In this document: one piece after another, positions 4,216 through 5,867 of the stretch
Layout: every line of letters begins with the position of its first letter
Numbering within the stretch: position 1 is the first letter of the stretch
Source: Chloroflexota bacterium
Lineage (GTDB): Bacteria; Chloroflexota; Chloroflexia; Thermomicrobiales; UBA6265
DNA length: 5,867 nucleotides
Direction: 5' to 3'
Assembly: GCA_023415845.1 (NCBI GenBank)
Contig: JAEZJB010000301.1
Span: 1 to 5,867, forward strand
Made by a program: the position numbers and the translations under genes
Notes under the pieces: model-generated
What the model saw: the letters and a program-made list of their open reading frames with translations, nothing else
Database searches by the model: none
Told to the model about the DNA's origin: nothing

Positions 4216-5867
4216 ATGAGCGTCGTCCTGCCCGCCACCCACCATCCCCCAGATACCTGGCAACAGGCCGTCATCACGTCCGACGCCCACTCGATCCGCG
4301 TGCTCGCCCCTGCCGGCTCAGGCAAGACCGAGACGCTTGCCCGCCGCGCCGCGCATCAGATCGAGTGCGGAATCCTGCCGCATCGAATCCTCATCCTTAC
4401 CTTCGACACCCAGGCTCGCAGTTCGTTCGAACGCGCGCTCCAGCGCCTTGAGGTTCCCGGGAACGTTGAGATCCGCACGCTCAACGCGTTCGGGCTGCGC
4501 ATCCTTTCCAGCATGTTCCCGGACGAACGGAATCGCACCGCCCAGGTCTTCCACGGGTCAACCGAGCCGCTCCTCAAGGCGCTCGCCGACAGCACCGAAG
4601 GCGGAGTCCTGGTCGAACTGTTCACCACGCTCAAGAGCCATCTCTTTGACCCTCGCCAACTGGACAAGCGTGAACTGACGCGCTGGGTGCAGAAACACTA
4701 CACCCGCCTCGTTCCCGAACGCTTCCTGAAGGACCATCCGGACGAAGCGAAGCCGTTTGCGCAGCAACTCGCTCGTGAGTTCGTCCGCTACGAAGAGTCG
4801 CTCCGCGCTCGCAAGATCATCGACTTTGAAGATCAGAAGCTCCGCACCTACGCCCTGCTCGCCGCCAATACCCATGCCGCCGATCGCGTCCGTAGCCGTT
4901 ACGACGAGGTCATCGTCGACGAGGTCCAGGACATCAATCCGCTCGACCAGAAGCTGATTGAACTCATTGCCCGCGACGCCAACCTCGTCATCACCGGCGA
5001 CGACGACCAGGCGATCTACGGTTTCCGGTGGGCGTCGGCCGACTACCTGATCCGGCCCGACAAACCGTTCGCCCGTGACTTCACGTCGTTCGAGCTCCGC
5101 ACCAACTACCGTTGCCCCCGCGTCATCCTCGCTCGCTCATCGCAATTGATCCGGCAGAACCGCAATCGAGTCGCCAAGCATCCCGAATCAGGCGTCGACG
5201 CGCCAGGCAACATCATTCTCACCCCGGCCGATGACCAGCTGGCAGGCTCCCGACTTCTCGTCGAGCACATTCGTGACAAGGTCGCCACCCACGACGAGCT
5301 GGGCTGGGGCGACATCGCGATCCTGGCTCGCCGCAATCAATACCTTGACGAAATGCAGGTCCAGTTGATCACCGCCGGCATTCCCCATGTCGTCAAATCC
5401 GGTCGCGATCTCATCCGCACCTGGACCACCGCACTCAGCCTCCTGGATCTCTCGACCGCCATCCGCGAAAACGGTCTCACTCGCCACGCTGGCTTCAGTC
5501 CCGCCGTCGCCGCCTACACCTGGTTTCCTCGCCTGCTCCGGGAAGACGCCGGGCGGCTCGCCGATCTCCGCCTCGACGGGCTCCTTGCCGAACTGACCGC
5601 CTTTGGTATCACTCCTGCCGCCCAGACCCGATTTCAGGACGCGCTCGCATTGCTGTCCCGGCAAAAATCCGTCGCCCTCGAGTTGTCCATCATCGAGAGC
5701 CGGTTCCTTGGCATCGACACCTCCGACCGACGCGCCCGGTCCGGGCAGCAGGAAGGCGACGAAGACCGGGTGCAGGACCTCCCGCTGGAACTACTTCGCA
5801 CCATCCTCAGCAAGGGTGAATCATCCCGCGAGCAGGCCATCGACCGCCTCCGCGGATTCATCGAACG
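4216..5867 (+). CDS. UvrD/PcrA-like superfamily 1 DNA helicase, N-terminal 550 residues (runs off the window)
   Basis: This is an ATP-driven DNA translocase/helicase, probably a repair or recombination enzyme acting 3' to 5' as its family does. Readable motifs in order: a Q-motif region at about 14-22, Walker A APAGSGKTET (31-40), motif Ia LTFDTQARSSFERAL (61-75), motif Ib IRTLNAFGLRIL (86-97), Walker B VIVDEVQDI (232-240), motif III ITGDDDQAIYGFRWA (259-273) and motif IV ELRTNYRCP (293-301). GDIAILARRNQYLDEM (365-380) matches the second RecA-like domain. Beyond about 395 the sequence departs from classic UvrD, whose FxERxEIKD segment is absent. Motifs V and VI would lie past the edge, so intactness is unproven. 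The ATG at 4216 starts shortly before the Q motif but has no good ribosome site. An in-frame GTG at 4186, twelve bases after GGAG, is an alternative that would add ten Pro-rich residues. Confidence 0.93.
   Translation, partial: MSVVLPATHHPPDTWQQAVITSDAHSIRVLAPAGSGKTETLARRAAHQIECGILPHRILILTFDTQARSSFERALQRLEVPGNVEIRTLNAFGLRILSSMFPDERNRTAQVFHGSTEPLLKALADSTEGGVLVELFTTLKSHLFDPRQLDKRELTRWVQKHYTRLVPERFLKDHPDEAKPFAQQLAREFVRYEESLRARKIIDFEDQKLRTYALLAANTHAADRVRSRYDEVIVDEVQDINPLDQKLIELIARDANLVITGDDDQAIYGFRWASADYLIRPDKPFARDFTSFELRTNYRCPRVILARSSQLIRQNRNRVAKHPESGVDAPGNIILTPADDQLAGSRLLVEHIRDKVATHDELGWGDIAILARRNQYLDEMQVQLITAGIPHVVKSGRDLIRTWTTALSLLDLSTAIRENGLTRHAGFSPAVAAYTWFPRLLREDAGRLADLRLDGLLAELTAFGITPAAQTRFQDALALLSRQKSVALELSIIESRFLGIDTSDRRARSGQQEGDEDRVQDLPLELLRTILSKGESSREQAIDRLRGFIE

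Noticed and set aside
1..5867. Mobile element, CRISPR array, tRNA/rRNA or defence island
   Set aside because: I found no terminal inverted repeats, transposase or integrase motifs, spaced repeats, or RNA-gene signatures. All genes are ordinary in composition and run in one direction.

Overview
The window is GC-rich, gene-dense bacterial DNA with every supported gene on the + strand. The high-GC third positions, Arg/Asp/Pro-rich proteins, AAAGGA/AGGAG ribosome sites and general protein flavour suggest a free-living high-GC bacterium. Chloroflexota (Thermomicrobia-like) is my best guess, but no marker gene in the window settles it. I see no rRNA, tRNA, CRISPR array, insertion sequence or phage gene, and no gene-free stretch longer than about 110 bases.

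Positions 1-2326 form a probable three-gene signalling operon. It starts with a small two-helix membrane protein (89-517). An OmpR/PhoB-type response regulator (565-1239) follows, and then a HAMP histidine kinase (1229-2326) that overlaps the regulator by 11 bases. The kinase has only about 20 residues between its two membrane helices, so it has no external sensor domain. That makes the membrane protein encoded first in the operon a reasonable candidate for the sensing or modulating partner. A TTCAC direct repeat with an 11-base period lies upstream of the first gene, over a possible -35 box, and may be the regulator's own operator.

Positions 2399-4108 hold two metabolic genes, each with its own possible -10 element. 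The first (2399-2974) encodes a cysteine-free cupin of the cysteine-dioxygenase-like superfamily. It keeps the metal-binding histidines but appears to lack several residues that define true thiol dioxygenases. The second (3059-4108) encodes a molybdopterin-binding protein of the MoeA/MogA-domain type. No molybdoenzyme lies in the window, so its client is unknown.

Positions 4216-5867 hold the first 550 residues of a UvrD/PcrA-like superfamily 1 DNA helicase. Motifs Q through IV are readable; the gene runs off the right edge before motifs V and VI. Its region after motif IV is unlike ordinary UvrD.

Most of the window is ordinary chromosomal housekeeping and regulation. The parts most worth a second look are the three-component arrangement of the signalling operon, the altered active site of the cupin, and the divergent 2B-like region of the helicase.
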